Assembly (NCBI GenBank): GCA_004764695.1 | Contig: SMSO01000032.1 | Location: 5,331,483 to 5,395,482, forward strand | DNA from: Schizochytrium sp. TIO01 | Taxonomy: Eukaryota; Sar; Bigyra; Thraustochytrida; Thraustochytriidae | Reading direction: 5' to 3' | Length of the DNA stretch: 64,000 nt | Part shown: piece after piece, positions 11,012 to 21,409 of the stretch | Layout of the letters: each line of letters starts with the position of its first letter | Position numbering within the stretch: position 1 is the stretch's first letter | Notes under the pieces: model-generated | What the model was told of the DNA's origin: nothing | Databases searched by the model: none | What the model saw: only the letters and a program-made list of their open reading frames with translations | Translations under genes and position numbers: made by a program

Positions 11012-14000
11012 CTACACCGAATTCCGTGTCATCTCAATATGTTCCTCAAGCTGTACGACAAGAGGGTGGTCACGATTATATACTCCTGTACGTAGAAGTT
11101 CATCACGTTCATGTAGGAGACGCTCTAGCTTGTCGTTCTTTGATTCCGGGCGGCGGGTTCGTTGGGGTGTAGGCGTTGGTGGTGATGGCGGAGGTGAGGC
11201 TTCCTGAGGATGTTGCCACAAACGACCATGCTGGTCTGCATAAGAGGAGTTCTTCGGGTCAAGGAGTGGATTTGTTTGCGGTAGTTTAGAAAAAGGTGTA
11301 CGTAGAGTGGCAGCGCGTAGCTCGTTCAGCTCCTGGCGCAAGTCCATAAGCTGCTTTCGATCCCCATCCAAAACGTAGCGTTCTTCTCGAGCAAGGTATT
11401 CAAGGCGGAGGTTATCAAGCTCTCGCTCCGCCCTAGCATTATTAGCGTGCATTTGACGTTGAAGTTCACGTGCGACCTGAACAAGTTGTGCCTTGACTTT
11501 TTCCTTCTCCAGTACTTCGCTCGCAGTGCGTTCTTTCTCTTGCTCAAGGCGCGCATGAAGTTCTGCATTTTGCCCTTGCAACATAGCAATTTCCTTTTGT
11601 AAAGTTGCTTCAGGAGATTGCCGGGTCTTTTCTCGAAAATCGGCGTATTCTGATTCCACTTTGGACAAGCGTTGTTCGGTTTTGCCCAGGGTAACACGAA
11701 CTCGCTTGAGCTCTGATTCCAATGAAGTTACCCGTTCCTGGTGCAAGGTGATTTTGTGCTGAGATTCTTCCCGGGCACGCCGATGCAAAACTTCAATATC
11801 CGCAAGCCGCTGATCAGCCGCACGCTGAAGTTCGGTCTCCAGGCGTGCCACAGCACGCTCACGTCGTTCTGCATCAGTGATTGCCCGGTGCATCCGGACC
11901 TCGAGTTGTTTATATTCTTCCTGGGCAAGCTTGATTGTTTTTGCACGCTCGTGTTCGCGATGAGCCCATTCCTGTTCTAAAGCAGACATGCGGGTAGACT
12001 CGCGGTTGCGCATTTCCGCCTCCCAACGTCTAGTTTCTTCTTCCTTCCAGCGCTGAAAGCGTTGCATGGCTTCCTGTTCTTGTTCCTGCATCCGTAAAAT
12101 TGACTCTTGAAGTTGATGTGTGCGATCCTCTTGACCTTTCACAGAATGGTCGTAGGCGTGGGAGCTGGCATGATCCTCTCGTATTACGCCACCTGGGGGC
12201 TTTTCTTCTTTTTTAATAGGCTCACTCTGATTTGTGTTTACAATTGGAGAGCTGTCAGAGGTTTTATCTGCAGAATCGTCATTCGTACGATCATCGGCCT
12301 CATCTTCATGAACACCTTGCACACCAACAAGGGATTCCTCCTCCTCTAACTTCAATTGTCGCTGTTGCGGAGAGGAGGAGGAATCGACGTGTTTGCCCTG
12401 CCTACTAGATCGTAGATTCTTCTCCTCTACACTGCCGAGGTTCTCAAGTGTGCAAGTGCAACGGACTGTAGCGATACGTTTGACGCCGGAATCCACTTCA
12501 GTCTGGCCAAAGGCACAAATTACAAGGTCAGTTTCGAGAACTTGGACCTGGATTGGTGGCACATCAAGTTGTTTGCGCAGACGTTCAGCATTCCTCTGCG
12601 CAGTAGCAAGTCCAGAATCTGCCTTAGCATGCTCTCCAAGAAAGCGCTCACGATAACGCTCCATATCCCTTAAATTTGCAAAAGTCTGCCCGGACCATTG
12701 AAAGTATGAACGAGCTTCCAAGAGTTTTCGCAAGGGCAACGCACAGAACCCTAGGCGCGAGTCTGCAGCATATTGGTCCCTGTGCCACATTTCAACAACC
12801 AACGGTTCTGAGCGTGCTGCTTGATCCAGCTCAGCTCTTGATATTTTAAACTGAAAAAGGTTCAGACCATGAGGCACGATGCGCTCGGAGAAGCGGTCCA
12901 CCAAAATTGGGGGTCGGGTCTGAATAGTATGAGTCATCCCAAATAGTGGATACATGTACTGGAGGTATACGTTGTATGCCTTTTCGAGACCTTTAATCGA
13001 CCGCAAATCGATAGTAATGCGGTAGTTATAGACTGTTTTGTCGGTCGATATCGGCGACATTGGAGACCGCGGAACAGGAACTGAACCAGTGATATTTTGG
13101 GATGGCAACTCACGACAGCGAATCTGAATAGAGCCTCGAGACTGCCTCTGACTTGGATAGTCAAGTAGCCGAATGTCGATAGGGTTCTCTAAACTTAAGA
13201 AGACATCAGGATCTAGTTCAGCTATTGCAAAGACTGAATCATCGATAGCAATTCGACACTCTAGAAAGACTGTTCCAACTTCTTGCTGAGATAAGTTTAA
13301 GTGTAGGCCGGCAACATTTGTTTGATCAACCTGACCATACTCTTCCATAGTATATACTTCTCTTCCTTGAGCACGTTTGGAAGGGTTGTCCTTTAGAGAT
13401 AGGACCAAATATACCTGACTCCCCTCTTCTTGCTTAGCCCTGTGCTCAGCTGCTTCTGCATCGCTCGTATCTCGGTCATCTTCATCATCAAGCGGGTCAA
13501 GTTCAAAGGTGAGTACTTCGATTTGAAAGATCTCGTGCTTTGGTTCTACAAGTGACTGGCGAAAAGGACCATCTGTTTGGATTGATTCGTCATGAACCTC
13601 ATGCTGGTCAGGTCCTGTACTTTCGTCCAACATGACTTTAGGGACCTTTCCGTCAACGTGGAGTTCTAACGAAACAGCGAGGGATGGAGGAGCCTCGCCT
13701 GTGTTCAAAGTCAACTCATATGGAGCATGCGCTTCGAGGCTGAATGCACAATTACTGGTCACTTGACTGAAGTCAACCTCATTGGTAAAGAGAGAGCTAA
13801 ATGTTAACAGGGTACTCGCAAGAACGAGGCGTTGGGAACGTTTTTGTTTTGTGTCTTCCCCCGCACAGCAAAGGTAAACTCGGATCGGCGTTGTCTTTAA
13901 AAATCGCGCTACATCTTCTCGGCAGCTTCGAAGTTGAAATGAGTCGCGAATCGGGGCGAATCTGGCGAACTTAAGTGACGGGAACGCCTCCGTCTTCACT

Positions 14001-14695
14001 TGCACTCCAAAAATATGATACTCCACCCAAAAACGAGTGAATCCTTGCAAAGTACCTTGCGTGGCGCGTGCAAGTGGCTGCATGCTGCTTAGACTTAGTA
14101 GTGTAATGTACAAGGTCATGTCTAATTGACCTGATGAACCGATGAGAACATGCTCTTCCCCAAGAGCAACTCCCAAGGGTGTTAAATCGCCAGCATCTTC
14201 AGTAAAAGTACTTCCTTCGTTTTGTTGACTCACAACTGATGTGTTTTGGATTTCATGAGCCGACGGAGTGCGAATACCGAGTGAGAACAATATTTGTGAT
14301 TGTGTAAATCCTGGCGATTGAATTGCTTTGCGCATTTCCACGCTTGAGTCCCGTCGAAATTTTAGATCACGCAAGTCGCATTGGGTTGTACCAACAACAT
14401 CTCCATCTAGAAGAACATCCAGCCGAAGTCGAGGTTCATGAACTTGTAAGCGAAGGAGATCGTTTTCACGAACTCTCCAAAATAAATATCCGGCGTCGTC
14501 ATCTGCACGCCATTGGTATGCGTCGGAGCCAATGTTCTCTCCAGGGCCAGTTCTCGACCTTTTGCCATCTAAGGTGACTTGCACTTCACATCTCCCGGCT
14601 GGAGTCGCCTGAACACCCTGTAACTCATATACAGAAAGTTCAAGAAATTTGAAACCCTTTGCTGAGCCTGGTCTATGAGTTTCATTCGATGCCAT
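11012..14695 (-). CDS. CEP120: CEP120 homologue, centriolar C2-domain/coiled-coil protein, 1227 aa
   Basis: Centriole-assembly and ciliogenesis factor by homology. Residues about 15-145 look like an N-terminal C2-type beta domain. A second beta-rich domain lies at about 190-345. A third at about 555-680 (I-D-L-R-S-I at 561-566, followed by YPLFG and a VVEMWHRD segment at 633-640) closely resembles the CEP120-specific C2 module (DUF3668). A charged, disordered linker at about 755-860 is followed by a long coiled coil at about 855-1130. The C-terminus carries the conserved E-R-D-x-L-L-x-T-G-V-Y box at 1196-1206, also diagnostic of CEP120. It is longer than the human protein (about 990 aa) because of linker insertions. 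The ATG at 14695 begins the frame. Its presence implies that the organism builds centrioles or flagella at some stage. It is divergent to the 1343-aa gene. The gene symbol rests on motif recognition. Confidence 0.85.
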   Translation of the reverse strand: MASNETHRPGSAKGFKFLELSVYELQGVQATPAGRCEVQVTLDGKRSRTGPGENIGSDAYQWRADDDAGYLFWRVRENDLLRLQVHEPRLRLDVLLDGDVVGTTQCDLRDLKFRRDSSVEMRKAIQSPGFTQSQILFSLGIRTPSAHEIQNTSVVSQQNEGSTFTEDAGDLTPLGVALGEEHVLIGSSGQLDMTLYITLLSLSSMQPLARATQGTLQGFTRFWVEYHIFGVQVKTEAFPSLKFARFAPIRDSFQLRSCREDVARFLKTTPIRVYLCCAGEDTKQKRSQRLVLASTLLTFSSLFTNEVDFSQVTSNCAFSLEAHAPYELTLNTGEAPPSLAVSLELHVDGKVPKVMLDESTGPDQHEVHDESIQTDGPFRQSLVEPKHEIFQIEVLTFELDPLDDEDDRDTSDAEAAEHRAKQEEGSQVYLVLSLKDNPSKRAQGREVYTMEEYGQVDQTNVAGLHLNLSQQEVGTVFLECRIAIDDSVFAIAELDPDVFLSLENPIDIRLLDYPSQRQSRGSIQIRCRELPSQNITGSVPVPRSPMSPISTDKTVYNYRITIDLRSIKGLEKAYNVYLQYMYPLFGMTHTIQTRPPILVDRFSERIVPHGLNLFQFKISRAELDQAARSEPLVVEMWHRDQYAADSRLGFCALPLRKLLEARSYFQWSGQTFANLRDMERYRERFLGEHAKADSGLATAQRNAERLRKQLDVPPIQVQVLETDLVICAFGQTEVDSGVKRIATVRCTCTLENLGSVEEKNLRSSRQGKHVDSSSSPQQRQLKLEEEESLVGVQGVHEDEADDRTNDDSADKTSDSSPIVNTNQSEPIKKEEKPPGGVIREDHASSHAYDHSVKGQEDRTHQLQESILRMQEQEQEAMQRFQRWKEEETRRWEAEMRNRESTRMSALEQEWAHREHERAKTIKLAQEEYKQLEVRMHRAITDAERRERAVARLETELQRAADQRLADIEVLHRRAREESQHKITLHQERVTSLESELKRVRVTLGKTEQRLSKVESEYADFREKTRQSPEATLQKEIAMLQGQNAELHARLEQEKERTASEVLEKEKVKAQLVQVARELQRQMHANNARAERELDNLRLEYLAREERYVLDGDRKQLMDLRQELNELRAATLRTPFSKLPQTNPLLDPKNSSYADQHGRLWQHPQEASPPPSPPTPTPQRTRRPESKNDKLERLLHERDELLRTGVYNRDHPLVVQLEEHIEMTRNSV

Positions 14696-16669
14696 GTTCT
14701 CCAGAGGCTAATCTCCCTTCCGTCTCTCAGAATAGCCGACCAACCCTTGCTACAACTTGTGTGCAGTTGATGTTTAGAACTTCTACTTTCCCAACAAGAA
14801 TCCTGGAATCCTATATCTGAAAATCTATGTCGACGGCTCTGAAGACCCTGCACGAAATCTTGCTGCTTGGTCTGCTTCAAACACACGCCAGCAAGTTCGT
14901 ACACTATGCGTTTTTCCCTCCTCTGCCTTAAGAATTGATCAGAATCAAGGTCAACCACCGCGAGCCGTGTTCTTCTACCAGCAACTTTGTAGCTGCATAC
15001 GAGCACCACTGACAGTGTCTTATCGAGGCCTTTTCCTACCCAAGTTCACACCTCTTCGTCCGCCCTGAGCGTGGCGATCCCGGGCTCTTGCGAGCGGTCC
15101 GAAGCCCGCGACTGTTCAATTGTTTAGCGTTTGTTTTTTGTTGAAGTCTCTGTTGAAACATTTCATAACCATTGTGTCCTTCACATCTTACTATTCATTT
15201 TCCATAAGGAGACATAGAACTACGGTGCATTGTAAAAAAATATTTGTTTTTAAATGAAGGAAAGAGAAAAAAGAAAAGAAACAAGCAGAGGAAAAAATCG
15301 ATCTTGTTCTGACAAAGTAGGCAAAAAAAAGAAAGAAGAGAATTACTATAACTCGATGCCCGAATTAGCGTTGCTCACATAGACCTTTAATTAGGCCTCT
15401 TAAACTTTATACCCCTCGAGTTAAGCCTTTTAATAGACCCCTTTGAGTAATTGATGATGAAGTGCTTGCCCGAAGAATTCCCGCCTAGATCTCCATTGCG
15501 AACCTGCAAATTCGGGAGCCAACGGCAGAGTTGGCGTGCGGAAACTAGAAATTGTTGACTTCTTTGAAGTGTGTCTCGTAGAGCGGTGCAACTGTCCAAA
15601 TGAGTGAGCCGGCCATGGTCCATACGTTCCCTGCTAGTGAGGGAGGTTCGTGCTGACTATCTTAGTTGATGTAAGAAAGGAGCTGTAATTCGATGGCAAG
15701 TTGAGCTTTTAGGATCTTGCGAGTGGACGTCACTTACGCTCGTGCAAAGCCCGAGACGAAAGCGTACTTCACTGTCACTCCAGTAAATCTCGCCAGAGCT
15801 GCACAGAGGACTGTGTCAGGAGTCTGCTCAAGGTTGAACCCAAAGTTGCACTCGTAGTCCTTGGTGACCTCAAAAGGCATGTGAAAAAACATGCCTAGGC
15901 ACTGCTACAAGGGTATCAGCCTGCCTATAAAAACCGTCTTCTCAAACCCACTCCTTGCCACGCTGATTCTTCAAAATCCAGGCAACCAGCGATTACCTCT
16001 ACATGCCTGGAATCTGAACCGCAAATAACCGAGGCATCTACGAGTTGGCTGGAGCTGTAGTTTGCAAGTTGTTGACTCCGTTTTTGTTTAGTTGTTGTTG
16101 TTATTGTTGTCTCAAATTTTTCGTTTCTTTTCTTCTTTCTGTTTGCTTCTCAAGGTGTTTTCTGCGCACCGCTGCCACAACGACGAACTTTTGCATCCAG
16201 GCCAAGCAAAGGACAAAGTACAACTCAGCAAACCTTCTACGCAGAGACCCCGTCTGGGTCCTTATTCTCTTCTTGTGCTGTGCTGTGCCGGGCACTGGGC
16301 TGGTAGGCGGATACTTGCGGATGCTTCAGCAGCGTGTGGAATCAGAGCGAAGCCCTGCACACGGTAGTAGGAGTTATCAACAACTTGCTGATTCGTTAAG
16401 GCTTGAGAGCCTGGGATTGTTGCCTGCCAGGGGCGCTGTCCTGAGGTAAGCAATAGTACATCACCGATCAGCAAGTGGATCTCGAACTGAGTCGCTTGGA
16501 ACTGATAAGTAGACAAGTAGACAAGTAGCGAAGCCTCAAGTTGCTATTGTGAACGTCAAAAGGTACGAGAAGACGACGTTCTTATTTGGGTAACACGGGC
16601 TTTAAATCTGACAAGGAGTCTTAGCTCCTGCGTGGTCTCAAAAGAAATCCGGGGACAAGTTGCTGAAGT
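14696..16669. other. Divergent promoter region between CEP120 and the 1343-aa gene
   Basis: About 2 kb between two head-to-head genes. It includes an A-rich stretch (15230-15350) and GC-richer flanks. Several short frames with cysteine- or leucine-rich translations (around 16045-16500) look like by-products of T-rich repeats. The sequence probably holds two promoters and 5' UTRs. Confidence 0.45.
15875..15896. repeat. Perfect 8-bp hairpin with 6-nt loop
   Basis: AGGCATGT at 15875-15882 and ACATGCCT at 15889-15896 are exact reverse complements around an A-rich loop. It lies in the divergent intergenic region. It may be chance or a regulatory palindrome. Confidence 0.5.
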
Positions 16670-19600
16670 ATGTTACCCAGAGCACGAAGTCTCGATGACG
16701 AACTGGATGAAGACGACGTTCGTGCCAAGCATGAAGCATTACAACTTGGTGAAGCAGTTCTGGTGGATTTATTGCGAGAATTGTACGGCAACGTCGAGGC
16801 TCGAGAAAAAGCTGTGCGTAGCGAATGGGAAGATGCGAAAGACCTTCTGGAGCAAAAGAAATGGACCATGGAGCAACAACTTTTGATCTTGGAAAAGGAG
16901 GTGTCCGGTCTCCATACCAAGCTTGCTGACGTTGAGAAGCAGTTTAAGGAACGGTCTGGAAAAGTGCAAGCAGCATATCGCAAGGTTCTTCATTCTTTTT
17001 ATCTGCTCAATAACCCGGAAAAACTGAAAAGTCTTGATGGTCTTTTGAATCATTTTCGCGATCGTGAACATGAAATTTTAGACAAAATTAAGGAGCGTTA
17101 TGGTCTCGAGGTTGATGCAGTTCCACTAATCGAAGCCGGCGTGCTACCCGAAGGAGGTGGTCAAGATTCCGAGCTCTCAAGGTTAAACTCTGTACGTGAC
17201 CAGGTCTGGGAGGATGTCGCTGGCATCGAGGAACTCGTGAAACGCTCTAACGAAGAGTTTGAACGTGTCAAAAGAGAGCTGTATTTCCCAAGAGCTGACG
17301 GGTGGCGCTTTAAGCATGGTTTTGAGGGAGTTTATGTTGCCATGAATGATTTTTGGCTTGAAGCTCTTTCAGCACGGCTTTCTATATCTGTTATGGACCG
17401 AGTAGCAACGCCCGGGATACTTGTGACCGCCGCGGGATCTCGCGCACCAGGCTCAGAGCAGGTTCGCAAGATTGTTTCCAGGTACACAAACGCATCAAGT
17501 TCCGCTAGTACAACGGGAGCAAATCCTATTCGGGGCGGAGTGGTGTCATTTCGGCTTGACAAATGTGGACTATATGGAGAAAAGGGAACCAAAGTACCTA
17601 CTATGCGTCCTGATCAAATTCAGATCTTGGTGGAATTCACTCTCACTGTCCCAGTCCAGTTTTCAAGCCACGCAAACGCTTGGAAAGCCTCTTCAGGGTT
17701 TCAGTTCAAGATTTTACGTATTGAGCGCAAGATTAAGGGTTCGCTGTATGTACCCAAATCTTTGTTGCGAATGATTCTAAATCGTGTTCTACCGAGTGTC
17801 ATTAAGACAGCCATTGTCGATGCTATCCCTGTGGAGCTTGGACATTATTTATCTACTCAATATGATACTCTTGGTAAGGCTGATATTGGACTGAATCGCC
17901 CGCGAGCTCGGCCTTTAGAAAAATCAGAACCCATGCATTTGGACCTCGATGTAAATCTGATCGGCGGAACTGGAGACCTATCAGCATTAGATGCAAATAT
18001 GAGCTTAGCTTCCCCAGAACAACCAACTTCATCTAATTCTTCTGGACAAGGCAATGGTCTGAACTCGCGATCCAAGGTCGGGGCTGCACCAGTAAACTCA
18101 AATCGCTGGGCTACCACTGGTGGGGCAGCTCCCCCCCCTCATCATATTCATGCAGCAAAACGGGTGAGGCAGATGTTTAATATGACACTCGGTCAGGCCA
18201 AGACCTTTGTGGCGCTGCAATACGAGGTGGATAAGGTTTTCAGGAATCGCATGCATCAAGTTCCTGTCGTAGGTGCAGTGGGCGGCTCGCCGCGTCATGC
18301 AAACTCACAAGGGTCATTGTCTGGGTCATCAACGCGGAGTGGGACGAGGGGGCTCTTTCAAACAAGCTCAACTGCGTTTAAGGAAAGCTCGTGGCCTGGA
18401 CCTTTGATTACAGCAACTGACATGGTGCAATTTTTTATGAGATTTAGTAATGCCAGTTTTGCAGCACATCAATGGAAAGAACACCAAGCACACGTGGCAT
18501 GCGCCGAGGACGCCGGTACTCCGCCGCTGGAGACATGGGAGTCAATATTAAGTGTATGGCAGCAACTTGCAGACAAGTATGCTTCGTTCTATGATACAGA
18601 GCGCATTAGTATATTTAAAATCTTTGATCAGGTGCGTAAACTCACGCTTAAACCTATCCGGACACATATTGAGCTTAGTAACGTTCGGCTTCGTGGCTCG
18701 GTTGATGCTACAATTCTTATGTCGCGGCGAATCATGGAACGACAGATGCGTGAGCTCTACAAGGAAAGTCAGAAGCGCCGTGTTCACTTGACCAAATCCT
18801 TAGACCGGTGCCTCAAGGACATTGGCTTATGGTTTCGCGAGGCAATGGAGCCAATCAAATATATCAAACAAAGTCTGCATGTGGTTTCTCTTGGTGTGCA
18901 TGGTCGTGGCGTCGCTGGTGATTTTGAGTTTTCTGGAGATGATGTTGCGTTTCAAGGACCAGTTAGATTTATTATGCCATTTGAACCTTCCGTGTACTTA
19001 CCAACACATTTCGTCATCCGCACGAGCATTAATGAGGATCAAGGTGCCTTCAACATTGCTTTGGCACTAGCACCATTTATTGACCCTGACGAAGTCACAG
19101 AGGGCAATGTGCTTGAGTTAGCTCTAACTCGTTTGTTTGCAGGTGTCTATTTCGATGTGAATGCGTATTTAAGTGCTAAGATGATTGAATTCAAGAGCCT
19201 CGAGCTTTCTTCGCAAGGAAATGTTAATCCAAGCAGTGACATTGAGGAATCAGGACAGATTGCCTTGCAAGGTAAACAGCCTCCTGTACAGCATGCATCG
19301 TTAGCTGATTTTCTCAAACCTTCACGGCCTACTTCTGCAGTATCTGCTCCATCGATGGCACCAACAGTTGAAAGTTCATCAATGGCACCAACAGTTAACA
19401 AGGAAATAGAGGATACCACCTCAATTGCTTCGGAAGTTGATTCAGACTCCCGCCTTTCTGGTGATGATGCAACTGCAACTACAAACAGCCAAGCAGTAGA
19501 TTTTGACGTGGATGTAGATGGGGTCACAGCAGAGGCGCCAGATTTAGAAATTCCTCAACCTTCTGAGACACCTACGAGCACGATGCCTCCATCGCCGCGC

Positions 19601-20701
19601 CTTTCAACAACAAATCGGCGGTCTTCAGATGCTTCGACTTCAACAATATTCGATAATATGAGTGATGTCGATGACGCTGAGAGCGACTCAACGGGTGATG
19701 GGGGTAAAGCTCACGGGCGAAGGTCTTCTGCTGCTGCAACTGCATGGAATGAAACGACATTAGGATTGAATAAGAACGATCTCGATGACAGGAATGGAAG
19801 AGATGCAGAACGGGAAGACGATATTGATGAGGAGGAAGACGATCCTTTTGTGGATGATGATTTTGACCCTACAACATTCGAAATGAAAGCTCTTCGGGAG
19901 TTTGAGCTCTCCCTTAAAAACGGTCAACGAACCCTTGATGACCAGCTGATCGGGGCTAAGACAAGTACAGAGGACACGGAAAAGACGAATAGAGCATATG
20001 CTGAGAGCTCACTTGCGGAGGGCTCAATGGATCGGTTTTTACATCATTTCATGTCGCAATTGGCCCTGCGTGGTGAGCTACAGCAACAGGACTGGCTCAG
20101 TATATTACAAGGGAAGTTTCAACACGATTCAGGCTCGAACTTCATGTTTCGAGTAGATACGCATGAGCTGTGTGTAATGAAAGCTGGTGCTGAACATGTT
20201 GAGGTCTCTGGTAACATTCGTGGTATTGCAGCATATGTCCATGGGTGGATTCGCTACATGAAAGAGTTGGCGGCGAAGGATGCTGCTGCAGAAGCCGCTG
20301 CTGCGTTGAAATCTCACCCATACGCGGCTTCATCCGCACAGTCCTCGCTAACAGACCACGCTAAACAGGCAGCGGCAAAGGGGCCCGCAGCAGAGACGCC
20401 ACCAGAAGAAGCATTCACAGGGCTTGCTAAGTTTGCGGAAATGTTGGTTAAATACGTGGATAATCCGGAGGTGAAGTACAGTATTTCTTTTCAATTGTAT
20501 GGTGGTGTTCGTAACGGGCAGCTCATTGGTACCCTCGTGCAGGGGTCATCCACACGAAGTAACCTGCCCAGGTCGTTCGCGGCTGCGACTGTGATTGAGG
20601 CGCCTGTTAACCTTTTGGAGCTTTTCGCAGATATTGTTAACATTACGAGGATGAGCTACGGGTCTGAGGATGTGGAGCCAGAGCTGGGTTATTTCTGGTA
20701 A
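16670..20701 (+). CDS. Large unknown protein, coiled coil plus alpha/beta regions, 1343 aa
   Basis: I do not recognise the family. The ATG at 16670 is preceded directly by an in-frame TGA-AGT, so the start is well defined. Residues about 17-145 and 165-205 are heptad-rich coiled coil. Residues about 210-400 alternate amphipathic strands with a segment (about 357-395) of hydrophobic helix and strand character. About 425-545 is low-complexity Ser/Gly/Pro. About 585-865 is again structured, with beta-rich segments around 745-835. About 870-1130 is a long acidic, Ser/Thr-rich disordered region with a short repeated S-M-A-P-T-V element. About 1150-1343 is a conserved-looking C-terminal domain. There is no signal peptide or clear transmembrane segment. 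The pattern of long amphipathic strands is compatible with a lipid-binding (TULIP- or SMP-like) fold, but that is inference only. It is divergent to CEP120. Confidence 0.85.
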   Translation: MLPRARSLDDELDEDDVRAKHEALQLGEAVLVDLLRELYGNVEAREKAVRSEWEDAKDLLEQKKWTMEQQLLILEKEVSGLHTKLADVEKQFKERSGKVQAAYRKVLHSFYLLNNPEKLKSLDGLLNHFRDREHEILDKIKERYGLEVDAVPLIEAGVLPEGGGQDSELSRLNSVRDQVWEDVAGIEELVKRSNEEFERVKRELYFPRADGWRFKHGFEGVYVAMNDFWLEALSARLSISVMDRVATPGILVTAAGSRAPGSEQVRKIVSRYTNASSSASTTGANPIRGGVVSFRLDKCGLYGEKGTKVPTMRPDQIQILVEFTLTVPVQFSSHANAWKASSGFQFKILRIERKIKGSLYVPKSLLRMILNRVLPSVIKTAIVDAIPVELGHYLSTQYDTLGKADIGLNRPRARPLEKSEPMHLDLDVNLIGGTGDLSALDANMSLASPEQPTSSNSSGQGNGLNSRSKVGAAPVNSNRWATTGGAAPPPHHIHAAKRVRQMFNMTLGQAKTFVALQYEVDKVFRNRMHQVPVVGAVGGSPRHANSQGSLSGSSTRSGTRGLFQTSSTAFKESSWPGPLITATDMVQFFMRFSNASFAAHQWKEHQAHVACAEDAGTPPLETWESILSVWQQLADKYASFYDTERISIFKIFDQVRKLTLKPIRTHIELSNVRLRGSVDATILMSRRIMERQMRELYKESQKRRVHLTKSLDRCLKDIGLWFREAMEPIKYIKQSLHVVSLGVHGRGVAGDFEFSGDDVAFQGPVRFIMPFEPSVYLPTHFVIRTSINEDQGAFNIALALAPFIDPDEVTEGNVLELALTRLFAGVYFDVNAYLSAKMIEFKSLELSSQGNVNPSSDIEESGQIALQGKQPPVQHASLADFLKPSRPTSAVSAPSMAPTVESSSMAPTVNKEIEDTTSIASEVDSDSRLSGDDATATTNSQAVDFDVDVDGVTAEAPDLEIPQPSETPTSTMPPSPRLSTTNRRSSDASTSTIFDNMSDVDDAESDSTGDGGKAHGRRSSAAATAWNETTLGLNKNDLDDRNGRDAEREDDIDEEEDDPFVDDDFDPTTFEMKALREFELSLKNGQRTLDDQLIGAKTSTEDTEKTNRAYAESSLAEGSMDRFLHHFMSQLALRGELQQQDWLSILQGKFQHDSGSNFMFRVDTHELCVMKAGAEHVEVSGNIRGIAAYVHGWIRYMKELAAKDAAAEAAAALKSHPYAASSAQSSLTDHAKQAAAKGPAAETPPEEAFTGLAKFAEMLVKYVDNPEVKYSISFQLYGGVRNGQLIGTLVQGSSTRSNLPRSFAAATVIEAPVNLLELFADIVNITRMSYGSEDVEPELGYFW

Positions 20702-21409
20702 AACTTCTTTGTCCATGTAGAACTTCGAATGGTAGGCTAACCCTTTTTGTTTTCGTGGTCAAGCTATTGATTTTATTTCTTGAAAACTTATTTCCTTCTT
20801 TTCCCCTCAGTTCCTGTCTTATCATTAAATAACAATAACAAACAATAAACTGATGGAAAGGTTCAAGAAAAGAAAAGAAAAGAATTCATAGATGAGTAAA
20901 AATATGTCGAAAAACTTGAAGAAATCACTTATGATTTTTTTAAATTAAAAGGTTTTGTTTTCCGAAAATGTTTCTTTTTTTTTTTTTTTAAATTTAAAAA
21001 AAGAAAGAAAGAAAGATTCAATATATTGACCTTGCAATACCTATAACTTGTAGGTTTTCAAACCAGGTACAGAGCAAGTTGGAAGTATACACCGTATAGA
21101 GAGGTATCCTTGGCATCAAAACCTTAGTACAGGTCTCCAAAAATGAGTGAATATTCACGATAATTAGAAAGAAGTGAGGTTTCCTCAAATATAATTTTTA
21201 AAACTAAACTTTACTGTAAAATTTTAAAAAGGAAGTAAAAGGGAGAAAGTAACATAGGAATCAAGAAAAACATTTTAATGGAAAATGAGAGATGTCGACA
21301 AAATCAATTGCTACTGCCGCTTGAGCCAGATCGATTTTTCTTCATCTCATGCCCATCTTTATCGTCCTTCTGCAGGTGTGCTGCATGAAATCCCAAATCA
21401 CGTCTGATT
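20702..21409. other. Convergent AT-rich 3' spacer
   Basis: About 700 bases between the 3' ends of the 1343-aa gene and the 481-aa gene. It is strongly AT-rich with homopolymer runs and should contain both polyadenylation regions (AATAAA-like words near 20825-20850). No gene seen. Confidence 0.5.
20973..21015. repeat. Poly-T / poly-A and GAAA simple-sequence tract
   Basis: A run of about 17 T is followed by AAATTT, an A run and four GAAA units. The T-run and A-run can fold back on each other. Simple-sequence expansion. Confidence 0.7.

Noticed and set aside
14569-15009. Minus-strand frame of 146 codons just upstream of CEP120
   Set aside because: Overlaps the CEP120 start in another phase and shows no domain. 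Probably 5' UTR or promoter.
16045-16449. Cys/Phe/Leu-rich plus-strand frame of 134 codons
   Set aside because: Generated by a T-rich tract (TTGTTGTTATTG). Likely leader or promoter DNA of the 1343-aa gene.
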